This document shows positions 42,514-50,465 of a stretch of DNA of 64,000 nt, piece by piece. The stretch comes from Planococcus wigleyi (GTDB lineage: Bacteria; Bacillota; Bacilli; Bacillales_A; Planococcaceae). The number at the start of each line of letters is the position of its first letter. Position 1 is the stretch's first letter. Under the pieces are notes generated by a model. The model saw only the letters and a list, made by a program, of their open reading frames with translations, searched no databases and was not told the DNA's origin. Where the stretch lies: the NCBI RefSeq assembly GCF_014836985.1, contig NZ_JACSPU010000002.1, forward strand, positions 532,213 through 596,212. The letters run 5' to 3'. The position numbers and the translations under genes are program-made.

Positions 42514-42618
42514 ATACTTTCCGATTTCCCAAAAATACTTTCTATTTGGGCAGAAATACTTTCTAATTGCATTAAAATACTTTCCATAACGATTGAAATA
42601 CTTTATGAAATAACTTCA
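42514..42618 (+). repeat. five-unit direct repeat array, 21-bp period
   Basis: ATACTTTC occurs at 42514, 42535, 42556 and 42577, with ATACTTTA at 42598. The spacing is exactly 21 bases each time. The units share about 11 bases (AAATACTTTCY); the other 10 bases vary. Too short for CRISPR repeats. No protein-coding support. Confidence 0.85.
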
Positions 42619-42671
42619 GCCTCTGGAAAACACAAAAAAAGCCCAGCATAAGCCAGGCCACTGAATCTTCA

Positions 42672-43856
42672 TTAACTATTAGTATTCAAATCCATTGCAG
42701 GGCCGAAGAACTCATAATGGATCTGCTCTTCCGGAATGCCCATGCCGTGCAGTTCCCGAATCATGATTTCCATGAATGGCGCCGGTCCGCAGACATAGAC
42801 GTCACTTGCCGGATCGACGTATTCCTCGAGCATTTCCCGGGTAATAAAACCATTTGGCTCATCAGAGTAGACGGTTTTGTAACGGGCATCGTCCATCATC
42901 ATGGCATATGCTTGGATATCGTCATCAAATGCTTGCTGCAATGGATTCCGTGCGCCATGAAGGAACGTGGTTGGACGTGCAGGCGTCGAATTTGCCACAG
43001 TTTCGAACATACTCATCATTGGTGTAATCCCTACACCACCACTGATAAATGCAACGGGTGATGTCTTCGTCGCATCGAGGACGAAGACGCCGGCAGGTGC
43101 ACTCACTTCAATGCGATCGCCCTCGTTGATGCTGTTGTGCAAGTAGTTGGAGACAACTCCATTCGGATCGTTGTCGTTTTCGCGTTTAACGGAAATACGG
43201 AATTCATCCGGCTTTGGTGCTTGTGAAAGGCTGTACTGGCGAATCACTAAAAATTCTTCACCAGGCATCGCCAACCGCACAGAAATGTATTGGCCGGGTG
43301 TGTAAGGGGGCACATTGGATCCGTCAGCCGGTTTCAAATAGAAGGAAGTAATGACTTCGCTTTCCTTCACTTTCCGGGCGACAATAAAATCCTTGAAGAA
43401 ATTCCAACCGTTTTCCTGTTCCGCGGTTTGCTGATACATCTCTTTTTCAACACCGATAAAAGCATCAGCAATGGCGCCGTAAGCTTCTGCCCAAGCATCA
43501 ATGATTTCATCAGTTGCAGCATCACCCAAAACTTCCTTCATCGCTTTCAGCAAATACTCACCAACAATTGGATAATGTTCGGGCAAGACACCGAGAGAAA
43601 CATGTTTATGGGCAATCTGGACAACTGCCGGAAGAATTTCTTCCAGGTTATCGATATGGACAGCAGCTGCATAAACAGCTTTGGCCAGTGCTGTCTGCTG
43701 ACGGCCTTGTGCTTGATTGGCATGGTTAAAGATATTCAGCAATTCAGGATGGGCTTCAAAAAGGTTCTTGTAGAACCTTGTCGTAATTGCTACTCCATGT
43801 TCCTCCAGTACGGGGACAGTGGATTTAACAATTGTGCGGGTTTCTTCTGATAGCAT
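42672..43856 (-). CDS. hmp: flavohaemoglobin, nitric oxide dioxygenase (copy 2)
   Basis: 394-aa paralogue of copy 1 with the same three domains: globin ([20 protein letters not shown], with [19 protein letters not shown]), FAD (YISVRLAMPGEEFLVIRQYSLS) and NAD ([29 protein letters not shown]). The high similarity along the full length indicates a recent tandem duplication. In copy 2 the FAD-domain RQYS stretch reads VIRQYSLS versus FNRQYSLS in copy 1. The intergenic region with nsrR lacks an obvious 11-1-11 NsrR box. GGAG lies close to the ATG at 43856. Confidence 0.95.
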   Translation of the reverse strand: MLSEETRTIVKSTVPVLEEHGVAITTRFYKNLFEAHPELLNIFNHANQAQGRQQTALAKAVYAAAVHIDNLEEILPAVVQIAHKHVSLGVLPEHYPIVGEYLLKAMKEVLGDAATDEIIDAWAEAYGAIADAFIGVEKEMYQQTAEQENGWNFFKDFIVARKVKESEVITSFYLKPADGSNVPPYTPGQYISVRLAMPGEEFLVIRQYSLSQAPKPDEFRISVKRENDNDPNGVVSNYLHNSINEGDRIEVSAPAGVFVLDATKTSPVAFISGGVGITPMMSMFETVANSTPARPTTFLHGARNPLQQAFDDDIQAYAMMMDDARYKTVYSDEPNGFITREMLEEYVDPASDVYVCGPAPFMEIMIRELHGMGIPEEQIHYEFFGPAMDLNTNS

Positions 43857-43902
43857 AATGATCTACTCCTTTTCCAGATAGATTCTATTAGGTTCAATTA
43901 CT

Positions 43903-43930
43903 TTGAGACTTCTTGAAAAGCCGTTATAAT
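43903..43930 (+). promoter_or_regulatory. sigma-A promoter of nsrR
   Basis: TTGAGA at 43903-43908, 16 bases, TATAAT at 43925-43930, 25 bases before the ATG at 43955. Confidence 0.75.
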
Positions 43931-43954
43931 GAACATGCAGAAGAGGTGAAAAGA

Positions 43955-44389
43955 ATGAGATTGACCATGTATACAGACTTCTCATTACGCGTTTTGATTT
44001 ATTTAGGCACCAAGGAACCAGATAAACTGACGACGATACAGGAAATTTCTGAAGCATATAATATATCAAAAAACCATCTAACGAAAGTTACCTTTGAACT
44101 GGGCAAAGCCGGTTTTATTCAGACGGTCAGAGGAAGAGGGGGCGGCATCCGCCTTGCCGACCTTCCACAAAACATCAATGTTGGAACTGTAGTGAGGCGA
44201 ATGGAAGACGATTTCAATTTGGTGGAATGTTTTGATTCAGCGACTAACCGCTGCCCGATTTCGCCGATTTGCGGTCTGCGCGGTGTTCTGGGCAAAGCTC
44301 TTCACGCTTATCTGAGTGTCCTAGATGAATATACACTCGAAGATCTGTTATTCAACAAAGAAGGGCTTCGAGAAATTCTTCAAACATAA
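43955..44389 (+). CDS. nsrR: NO-sensing Rrf2 repressor NsrR
   Basis: 144-aa winged-helix repressor that binds an iron-sulfur cluster. The start MRLTMYTDFSLRVLIYLG and helix NISKNHLTKVTFELGKAGF are NsrR-like. The three cluster cysteines are in ECFDSATNRCPISPICGL with the C-x7-C-x5-C spacing known from B. subtilis NsrR. The ATG at 43955 follows AGAGGTGA, while the longer frame from 43913 starts inside the promoter. Divergent to hmp copy 2, and its operator is upstream of hmp copy 1. NO bound to the cluster would relieve repression of hmp. Confidence 0.93.
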   Translation: MRLTMYTDFSLRVLIYLGTKEPDKLTTIQEISEAYNISKNHLTKVTFELGKAGFIQTVRGRGGGIRLADLPQNINVGTVVRRMEDDFNLVECFDSATNRCPISPICGLRGVLGKALHAYLSVLDEYTLEDLLFNKEGLREILQT

Positions 44390-44419
44390 AAAACGGCTCA
44401 AACAATTGAGCCGTTTTTT
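44388..44419. terminator. bidirectional terminator
   Basis: Stem AAAAAACGGCTCAA / TTGAGCCGTTTTTT around ACAA, between convergent nsrR and the stress protein gene. Confidence 0.92.
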
Positions 44420-44421
44420 AT

Positions 44422-44844
44422 TTACAATTCCAGCACTTGCGGCTCTTGTCCTTTTTTATTCATTAAACGGACACGGTCAGGTTTGATGGCTAAAATAATC
44501 AAGTTTGGATCGTCGGGCCCTTCAAACCAGCCTTCCAGATGCTCATTCCATACTTTGTCGATCATTTCGCGATCGTCGTTCAGGGACATGCTGCCTTCGA
44601 TTTCCAGGAAGGTATCGCCGACCCCTTCGCCGTCATAGCCTAAAAGAATATGGGCATGCGGATTCGCTTCCAGTTCATCTACTTTTTGTGTCTTTTTACT
44701 TGTTGCCGTATAGAGTGTGAAATCATCGTTAAAAAAAGTCATATAGCGAGAATGGGGTTTGTTTCCTTTAATTGTTGCTAAAGTACCGATGTAACTGTCC
44801 TCTAAAATCTTTAATGCTGCTTTTTTTACGTCTTCCTGATTCAT
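44422..44844 (-). CDS. pyridoxamine 5'-phosphate oxidase-like general stress protein (YdaG/GSP26 type)
   Basis: 140-aa flavin-binding split-barrel protein. The start KKAALKILEDSYIGTLATIKGNKPHSRYM and the VDELEANPHAHILLGYD block are typical of GSP26-type proteins, which bind FMN or FAD with no settled substrate. Start ATG at 44844 is 8 bases from AAGGAG; the GTG at 44853 is too close. A sigma-B-like promoter lies upstream at 44877-44901. It is preceded on the map by nsrR with a shared terminator. Confidence 0.85.
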   Translation of the reverse strand: MNQEDVKKAALKILEDSYIGTLATIKGNKPHSRYMTFFNDDFTLYTATSKKTQKVDELEANPHAHILLGYDGEGVGDTFLEIEGSMSLNDDREMIDKVWNEHLEGWFEGPDDPNLIILAIKPDRVRLMNKKGQEPQVLEL

Positions 44845-44876
44845 CCATACCACTCCTTTTGTCTTTGTACTTATCT

Positions 44877-44901
44877 ATTCCTTTTTAAGTCCGAACTAAA
44901 C
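44877..44901 (-). promoter_or_regulatory. possible sigma-B promoter of the YdaG-like gene
   Basis: On the minus strand GTTTAG, 13 bases, AGGAAT. The first base of the -10 box departs from GGGWAW. Confidence 0.5.
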
Positions 44902-44937
44902 ATAAAGCCAATTACGGCAGACGGAATAAAAAAGCAT

Positions 44938-44966
44938 GAAAAAAAGCCTGCTATGCAGCAGGCTTA
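44938..44966 (-). terminator. terminator of the EamA gene
   Basis: Read on the minus strand: AAGCCTGC / GCAGGCTT with a short loop, then a run of T. It overlaps the stop codon of the minus-strand gene. Confidence 0.85.
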
Positions 44967-45857
44967 AATCTGTTCGACTATTTTGGGCGTCCGATTAAAT
45001 ACACTTGGCAGCACCATGCCGATTAAGATAATGAAAATCCCAACAATTTGAAGAGGTGATAGCACTTCGTTAAGGATAAGAACCGATGCGATTACAGCGA
45101 CCGGCAGTTCCATGGCGCTCAATATGGAAGCAATTCCTGAGCCGACGTGCGGCACCGCGACGGAAAAGAAATAGATGGGCATGATGATACCGAAAAATCC
45201 GAGCAACAATCCGTAAACCCATAGGCCCTCATTGAACAATTGCCCGTTCCAAACGATCTCAGGTGTTTGGAACAGGCCGACAACGATTGCTGCAAAGAGT
45301 GATACGTAAAAAAGGCGGGCTGACGTATCCATGCCTTCGATCTGCTTGCCGTTGACAAACATGAACGCTGAAAAACAAAAAGCCGCAGCCATTCCCCAAG
45401 CCCATCCTTGCCAAGGAATGCCGCTCAAGTCGGTTCCGATAATGCCGGCTGCCAATAAGGTGCCGGCAAATAAAAAGATCAATGAAATGACTTCTGTCCG
45501 TTTCAGCCATCTGCGATGGACAATGCAATCGAGGAACATGCCGATCCAAGTAAATTGGAACAACAGGACTACAGCAAGTGAAGCCGGCAGGTAGTTAAGC
45601 GAATGCGCATAGACCATCCCGGTAGCAGCTGTAAAACTGCCTGACAGAACCAAAATCTTCCATCCTTTAATTCTGGGCATTTTGCGTTGGGTAATAAAAA
45701 ATAAAAGAGCCGCTAAAACGAACCCTATAAAGTATTGAGCGGTTACTGCTTCTGCAGCAGTAAATCCATTTTTCATAGCCACTTTGATAATGGTCGAAAG
45801 CACACCGTAGCAGCTTGCTGCTATGACTACCATAAGTGGATAAATCCAGTTTTTCAT
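44964..45857 (-). CDS. EamA/DMT superfamily transporter
   Basis: 297-aa membrane protein with about ten hydrophobic segments and two EamA repeats (residues about 5-135 and 150-290), the usual drug/metabolite exporter architecture. A motif YFIGFVLAALLFF in repeat 1 and SAMELPVAVIASVLILNEVLSPLQIVGIFIILIG in repeat 2 fit the family. Substrate unknown. The ATG at 45857 has the better spacing from AGGAG (9 bases); 45863 is only 3 bases away. Confidence 0.82.
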   Translation of the reverse strand: MKNWIYPLMVVIAASCYGVLSTIIKVAMKNGFTAAEAVTAQYFIGFVLAALLFFITQRKMPRIKGWKILVLSGSFTAATGMVYAHSLNYLPASLAVVLLFQFTWIGMFLDCIVHRRWLKRTEVISLIFLFAGTLLAAGIIGTDLSGIPWQGWAWGMAAAFCFSAFMFVNGKQIEGMDTSARLFYVSLFAAIVVGLFQTPEIVWNGQLFNEGLWVYGLLLGFFGIIMPIYFFSVAVPHVGSGIASILSAMELPVAVIASVLILNEVLSPLQIVGIFIILIGMVLPSVFNRTPKIVEQI

Positions 45858-45892
45858 CTTCATTCACTCCTGTTCAAATGAGAAGCATAGCA

Positions 45893-45931
45893 TAAAAAGA
45901 CCGCTGAGCATAGCCTCAGCGGTCTTTTTTG
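45893..45931 (-). terminator. terminator of the 76-aa hydrophilic protein gene
   Basis: Stem AAAGACCGCTGAG / CTCAGCGGTCTTT around CATAGC, with T runs on both strands. It separates the EamA gene from the upstream minus-strand gene. Confidence 0.88.
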
Positions 45932-45963
45932 AAAGCATTCACTTTTACGAAAATTCATATTGA

Positions 45964-46194
45964 TTACTCAGGAAACTTCTCTTCGCTGGAAGAATTATTC
46001 TTCGTGGCACGCGGATTTTTTTCTTCCTGCTGTTCCTGTTTTAAATCTTCAATCGGAATGGTATCGACATTCATTTCCTCTTCATGCATTTCGGAAAGGC
46101 TTTTTTTATCTGTTTTTGACTGTTCTGGATTATCCATAGAAGCACCGTCTCTTGTTTTGCGGTCTTCCTGATCGAATGGTTTTTTGTCTGACAT
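45964..46194 (-). CDS. small hydrophilic protein, 76 aa
   Basis: Not recognised. Starts MSDKKPFDQEDRKTRDGASM and is rich in Glu, Lys, Gln, Asp and Ser, with no hydrophobic core, so probably disordered; small stress-induced proteins often look like this. The ATG at 46194 follows AGAGGTG. A sigma-B-like promoter (GTTTTA, 14 bases, AGGAAT) is 36 bases upstream. Its own terminator follows. Function cannot be inferred further. Confidence 0.6.
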   Translation of the reverse strand: MSDKKPFDQEDRKTRDGASMDNPEQSKTDKKSLSEMHEEEMNVDTIPIEDLKQEQQEEKNPRATKNNSSSEEKFPE

Positions 46195-46229
46195 GTAAAG
46201 CACCTCTTCCTTTTAGTGTTATTCTCTGT

Positions 46230-46255
46230 ATTCCTTTAAAGAAATTTTTTAAAAC
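46230..46255 (-). promoter_or_regulatory. possible sigma-B promoter of the 76-aa gene
   Basis: On the minus strand GTTTTA, 14 bases, AGGAAT. AT-rich, one -10 mismatch. Confidence 0.45.
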
Positions 46256-46427
46256 ATGAAGCTTATTGGCGTTTCCTGTATTACTGTATGAGCAAGTATG
46301 GATATCTAGTAGAATATTTATCTGGATTGGAAAGAAAATTTAAGGAAAGATTAAAAAATAGCATGATGGCCATAAGCTATATAACCAATGTGGTAAAATA
46401 GAACCAATGAACGAAAGGGGCTTCAAA

Positions 46428-47447
46428 ATGGATATAAAACCAGCAATAACAGTAGGCGGCTTGAATTTTGAATGGGATTTGGCTGAAGGCCGTTTCTTAT
46501 TTGAAGGACAGGAATCTGTTCTTTTTTGGACTGCATCAGCCATGAAAATGTTTTTTGATTCCATAGAAGAGATTTCAGGGAAAGACGCGGCAAACGTCGT
46601 ACTGGAATCAACTGGATTTCGCCAAGGGCTTGTAGTGGGAGAATATTTCCAGGGCATGAAAGGCGTTTCTATAGAAGAGGCTGCAGGCCTGATCACCAAT
46701 ACATATGCATCTGCAGGATGGGGATTAGCGGAAATTAAAGAACTTAACGAAGAAACCCAGACACTTGAAGTGCATCTGAAAAACAGTTGGGAGCACACCA
46801 TTAACATCGCGCAAAGGAAAGAGCAAGGAGGCAGTTTCCTGCCTGCCCATTATGCAGGTATTTTCTCCTCATTGTTCAAACAGAATATTTGGTATAAAGT
46901 TGTCCATCATCAATTGGACGGTTTTGAAGAAAGCGTTATTCAGTATTTCCCTTCGGAAGAGACGATTGAAAAGAACATCCATCATCTGTCCCGTCTGAAA
47001 GAAGCGGAAAAAATCAATGAGCTGGAACGATTGGTGGATGAAAAAACGCGGGAACTAAATGAAATGATCAAAGAGATTTCATCCCCGCTCATCCCGGTTC
47101 TTGAAGACATTGTAGTGGTTCCGTTATTGGGCAGTTATGATGAAGCGCGGGCAGAAGAGCTGTTGGTGAAAACCTTGCAGAACCTGCCGACGCATAAAGC
47201 CAAGTATTTAATATTGGACCTTACCGGATTAAACAACAATTTTACGCAGCCTGCTGCGATGCTGATTGAAAAACTCGGATTGACAGCAGCCATGATCGGG
47301 ACACAAACGGTATTGGTAGGGATTTCAGCGAAGATGAGCATGACCATTACAGAGTCGGCCATCGATCTGTCGAAATTCAACTGTTTCCAAACCTTGCAGC
47401 ACGGCATTCATTACGCACTGGCGCAAAACGGAAGAAGTATTATCTAA
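46428..47447 (+). CDS. V4R-domain plus STAS-domain protein (stressosome/RsbR-like)
   Basis: 339-aa soluble protein. Residues about 30-185 resemble a V4R (4-vinyl reductase-like) small-molecule sensor: ESTGFRQGLVVGEYFQ, AGWGLAEIKELNEETQTLEV and the ending FLPAHYAGIFSSLFKQNIWYKVV, with the zinc-binding cysteines of classical V4R missing. A coiled-coil-like charged segment (EAEKINELERLVDEKTRELNEMI) leads to a C-terminal STAS domain (SSPLIPVLEDIVVVPLLG, LILDLTGLN, MIGTQTVLVGI), close to RsbR-type antagonists. A role in a stressosome or other partner-switching system is inferred. AAAGGGG precedes the ATG at 46428. Confidence 0.72.
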   Translation: MDIKPAITVGGLNFEWDLAEGRFLFEGQESVLFWTASAMKMFFDSIEEISGKDAANVVLESTGFRQGLVVGEYFQGMKGVSIEEAAGLITNTYASAGWGLAEIKELNEETQTLEVHLKNSWEHTINIAQRKEQGGSFLPAHYAGIFSSLFKQNIWYKVVHHQLDGFEESVIQYFPSEETIEKNIHHLSRLKEAEKINELERLVDEKTRELNEMIKEISSPLIPVLEDIVVVPLLGSYDEARAEELLVKTLQNLPTHKAKYLILDLTGLNNNFTQPAAMLIEKLGLTAAMIGTQTVLVGISAKMSMTITESAIDLSKFNCFQTLQHGIHYALAQNGRSII

Positions 47448-47840
47448 GAAAAGCGGAAGCGCCTGTTTGGGGAACGTAAGCTAAATGCGCGACTTCCTGT
47501 CGCGACGCTTATATGATCCGCATCCTGCGGACCCCCGACAGGCTTAAGGCAGTTTGCCGAAGCGGCATGTTTTCAGCCGCACAGGCAAGCGGACTTAAGA
47601 CCCCAAGGTTCTAGGCGCTGGAGCTGGACAATAAAGAAAAGCTGATTCGGCCGCTTAGCTCCGACAGGCATAAGATGGATTGGCGAAGCGGCGTGTTTTC
47701 AGCCGCACAGCCAAAACAGCTTATGTCCCGAGGAGTTGGCCGATGAAGCTGGACAAAGAAAAGCGGAAGCGCCCGTGTAGCTCTGCGGAGCATGACCAGG
47801 TTGGGTTATGGTTCAAACAACTGTGCGTTGGAGTTTAGAA
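47448..47840. repeat. hairpin repeat locus C: three tandem units
   Basis: Units at 47448-47635 (enlarged by inner hairpins GCGCGAC..GTCGCG and TCCGCA..TGCGGA), 47636-47757 and a degenerate 47758-47840. It begins at the first base after the upstream stop codon. Unit 2 has arms CGGCC/GGCCG where other copies have GCGCC/GGCGC. Unit 1 pairs TTGGGG with CCCCAA. Both changes keep the stem. No coding potential seen in 47448-47903. Confidence 0.85.
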
Positions 47841-47855
47841 AAACAAAACTAAATC

Positions 47856-47893
47856 AAAAAAGGCGTATGGGATCCAGTCCAATACGCCCTTTT
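47856..47893 (-). terminator. terminator of pepT
   Basis: Read on the minus strand: AAAAGGGCGTATTGGA / T(C)CCATACGCCTTTTTT with a CTGGA-type loop. Confidence 0.82.
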
Positions 47894-47903
47894 GATGCTG
47901 TTT

Positions 47904-49121
47904 TTATTTAGCGGATTTCACGATTTCAATGATGACCTGCGTTGCTTTTTCCATGTTTTCAGCAGAAATGAATTCGTATTTCCCATGATAGTTCTCTCCA
48001 CCTGTGAAAATGTTCGGAGTGGGAAGACCCATGTAGGACAATTGTGAGCCATCTGTACCGCCGCGTACAGGCACAATATCCGGTTTGATGCCCAATGCCG
48101 TCATTGCACGTTCTGCATTATCGACGATTTCCATGACCGGTTCGATTTTTTCACGCATATTATAGTATTGATCTTCGATTTCCAAACGCACAGCCTCTTC
48201 CCCGTATTGCTGCTGGAGTTTTTCGGCAACTGCCTGCATATGCCGTTTTTTGTCTTCAAATTTTTCTTTGTCGAAATCACGGATGATGTAAGTCAATTCC
48301 GCTGTTTCCACATTGCCGATAAAGTTGTTCAAGTGAATGAATCCTTCATAGTTCTCGGTCAATTCAGGAACTTCCTTTTTCGGCATTTCCTCTTGGAATT
48401 GAATGGCGACTGTTTGGGCATTCACCATTTTGTTTTTTGCAGATCCCGGATGGACGCTTTTGCCTTGGACAATCAACTTGCCGCTTGCGGCATTAAAGCT
48501 TTCGTACTGTAATTCGCCAAGAGGACCGCCGTCCATGGTGTAAGCGTACTTAGCATCAAAGCGCTCCACATCAAATTTATGGGGGCCGCGTCCAATTTCC
48601 TCATCAGGTGTAAAAGCAACACGGATGGTTCCGTGTTCAATTTCAGGATGGGCATTCAAATATTCCATAGCGGTCATGATTTCAGCAACCCCGGCTTTAT
48701 TGTCAGCACCGAGAAGAGTTGTCGCGTCTGTGGTAATCAAAGTATGGCCGACGTAATTTTTAAGCGCCGGAAAATCCGATACTGTCATCGCAATGCTGTC
48801 GTTCAACGGGATATCTTGGCCGTCATAATTGTCGATGCGTTGAGGGTTGACGTTTTTTCCGGTAAAGTCTGTTGCGGTATCAACATGTGCCAGGAAACCG
48901 ATGACCGGAATTTCCCGATCTGTATTGGCAGGCAGTGTACCGAACAGATACCCGGCTTCATCCATGCCGACGTCCGTAAGTCCGATTGTTTTCATTTCCT
49001 TTTCCAGTTCATGAAGCAGGTCCCATTGCCCTGCGGTAGAAGGGGTGGATTCGCTATTGAAATCAGATTGTGTATCAATTTTTGCATAACGGACCAGCCG
49101 TTCGATCAAGGTTTCCAACAT
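47904..49121 (-). CDS. pepT: peptidase T (tripeptide aminopeptidase)
   Basis: 405-aa dinuclear zinc M20 aminopeptidase that removes N-terminal residues from tripeptides in the cytoplasm. Metal motifs are [13 protein letters not shown] (HxD), [18 protein letters not shown], and [18 protein letters not shown] with the catalytic Glu pair. [27 protein letters not shown] is the C-terminal signature of PepT. Length is the standard 405-410. AGGAGGAAT precedes the ATG. Monocistronic by its terminator, with an unexplained 110-base gap before the M20 gene. Confidence 0.95.
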   Translation of the reverse strand: MLETLIERLVRYAKIDTQSDFNSESTPSTAGQWDLLHELEKEMKTIGLTDVGMDEAGYLFGTLPANTDREIPVIGFLAHVDTATDFTGKNVNPQRIDNYDGQDIPLNDSIAMTVSDFPALKNYVGHTLITTDATTLLGADNKAGVAEIMTAMEYLNAHPEIEHGTIRVAFTPDEEIGRGPHKFDVERFDAKYAYTMDGGPLGELQYESFNAASGKLIVQGKSVHPGSAKNKMVNAQTVAIQFQEEMPKKEVPELTENYEGFIHLNNFIGNVETAELTYIIRDFDKEKFEDKKRHMQAVAEKLQQQYGEEAVRLEIEDQYYNMREKIEPVMEIVDNAERAMTALGIKPDIVPVRGGTDGSQLSYMGLPTPNIFTGGENYHGKYEFISAENMEKATQVIIEIVKSAK

Positions 49122-49231
49122 GTAAAATTCCTCCTAAATTAAGTGCTAATCATATTTTAGCATGAAGCAGGAAAATGATGAAAACTCTGGACACAAATAA
49201 AAAAACGATGCCCCTTCAGGACATCGCTCCA

Positions 49232-50437
49232 TTACTTCTCTTGTTTTGCTTTCACGGCTTCGGCATGTGCAGCTTTCACCTGATCCAGAAGAACAGTTTC
49301 TGTCAGAAGGCGATAGCCGGTATGGGCCAATGCTTTAGCGCCTTTGATCAAAGCTCTGTCGCCATCCTCAGATTTAGCGGCTTCACGGAAATCTTCGGTG
49401 TGGGCAATCAAACTTTCAGGGCCGATTTTGATATAGCCATGGGCAGTGGGGACTTCATAGCTGATATTGCCGGCATCGGTGGAACCAAGGCCGGAAATGC
49501 GGGAATCTGCCACCGTCTCGCCTTGTGCTTCGAGTTCGCTGCGGACAACTGCATCCAAAGCAGGGGTGATGACCAAATCACGTACTTCATTCTGGAACCG
49601 TTCGATTTTCACGGTCGTACCGGTTGCCAGAGCAGCGCCTTCTGCAATCGCCCGGATCTTGCGGGCTGTATCCGATGTTTTCTTCCAGGAATCTCCGCGG
49701 ATATAGAAACGGGCAGCCGCGTATTCCGGAATGATGTTCGGTGCATCGCCGCCATGGGTGATGATTCCGTGAACCCGAGCGTCAGAAGGCAATTGTTGAC
49801 GCAATGCATTGATGCTGTTGAACAATTGCAGCACTGCATCCAACGCATTGATGCCTTCTTCAGGCGAGCCTGCTGCATGAGCTGGTTTGCCGTAAAAATG
49901 GAATTCCAAGGGATCGACTGCAAGAGAAGGGCCTGTGACAGCCGAATTTCCGGAAGGATGGAGCATCAAAGCAACATCAATGCCTTCGAGCAGGCCGTGT
50001 TTGACAAAACTGCCTTTGGCGCTGCCGTTTGGTCCGCCTTCTTCTGCAGGAGTTCCAAGAACAACCACACGGCCGCCGGTTGACTCTAAGGTTTCTGCGA
50101 GTGCGATAGCCGCAGCAACGCTGGTTGTTCCAATGATATTGTGGCCGCAGGCGTGGCCAATTCCAGGAAGTGCATCATATTCGGCAAGATAAGCAATTGT
50201 CGGACCGGGAAGTGTGCTTTCCTTGCTGGCAAAAAAAGCAGTGTAATGCCCGGCGACACTTTTATCGACATTAAATCCAGCGTCTTCAAGCCGTTTAATC
50301 AATAACGAACTGGCGAAAATCTCTTGGTTGCCGATTTCCGGGTTTGCGTGGATCGCTTGGCTTGTTTCAATGTAAATCTCGCTCTTGGAATCGATGGACT
50401 GGGAAATGGATTGGGCTGCTTCCTTGATAAGTGTCAT
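49232..50437 (-). CDS. M20 family metallohydrolase (amidohydrolase, M20D-like)
   Basis: 401-aa M20 peptidase/amidohydrolase. The metal-binding motifs are YLAEYDALPGIGHACGHNIIG, TPAEEGGPNGSAKGSFVKHG and THGGDAPNIIPEYAAARFYIRG; the dimerisation domain starts at about residue 175 (FHFYGKPAHAAGSPEEG). This pattern is closest to PM20D2/AbgB/YhaA-type aminoacylases rather than to di- or tripeptidases. It begins 28 bases after metQ and shares its operon, so N-acyl-methionine deacylation is a plausible inference, not shown. The ATG at 50437 follows AGGAGGAG. Confidence 0.88.
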   Translation of the reverse strand: MTLIKEAAQSISQSIDSKSEIYIETSQAIHANPEIGNQEIFASSLLIKRLEDAGFNVDKSVAGHYTAFFASKESTLPGPTIAYLAEYDALPGIGHACGHNIIGTTSVAAAIALAETLESTGGRVVVLGTPAEEGGPNGSAKGSFVKHGLLEGIDVALMLHPSGNSAVTGPSLAVDPLEFHFYGKPAHAAGSPEEGINALDAVLQLFNSINALRQQLPSDARVHGIITHGGDAPNIIPEYAAARFYIRGDSWKKTSDTARKIRAIAEGAALATGTTVKIERFQNEVRDLVITPALDAVVRSELEAQGETVADSRISGLGSTDAGNISYEVPTAHGYIKIGPESLIAHTEDFREAAKSEDGDRALIKGAKALAHTGYRLLTETVLLDQVKAAHAEAVKAKQEK

Positions 50438-50465
50438 TGGAGCTCCTCCTAAGTTAGGTTTTGTT

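Noticed and set aside
42374..42589. 71-aa reading frame with YFxxxxK heptads
   Set aside because: It starts inside the hairpin repeat without a ribosome site, and the heptads simply reflect the 21-bp DNA period.
42514..42618. CRISPR-like array (regular 21-bp units with variable parts)
   Set aside because: The conserved part is only about 8-11 bases and the variable part about 10; CRISPR repeats are 23 or more bases and no cas gene is present.
49175..50083. 302-aa plus-strand frame opposite the M20 hydrolase
   Set aside because: The minus-strand gene has complete metal motifs. The plus frame has no family features and no ribosome site.
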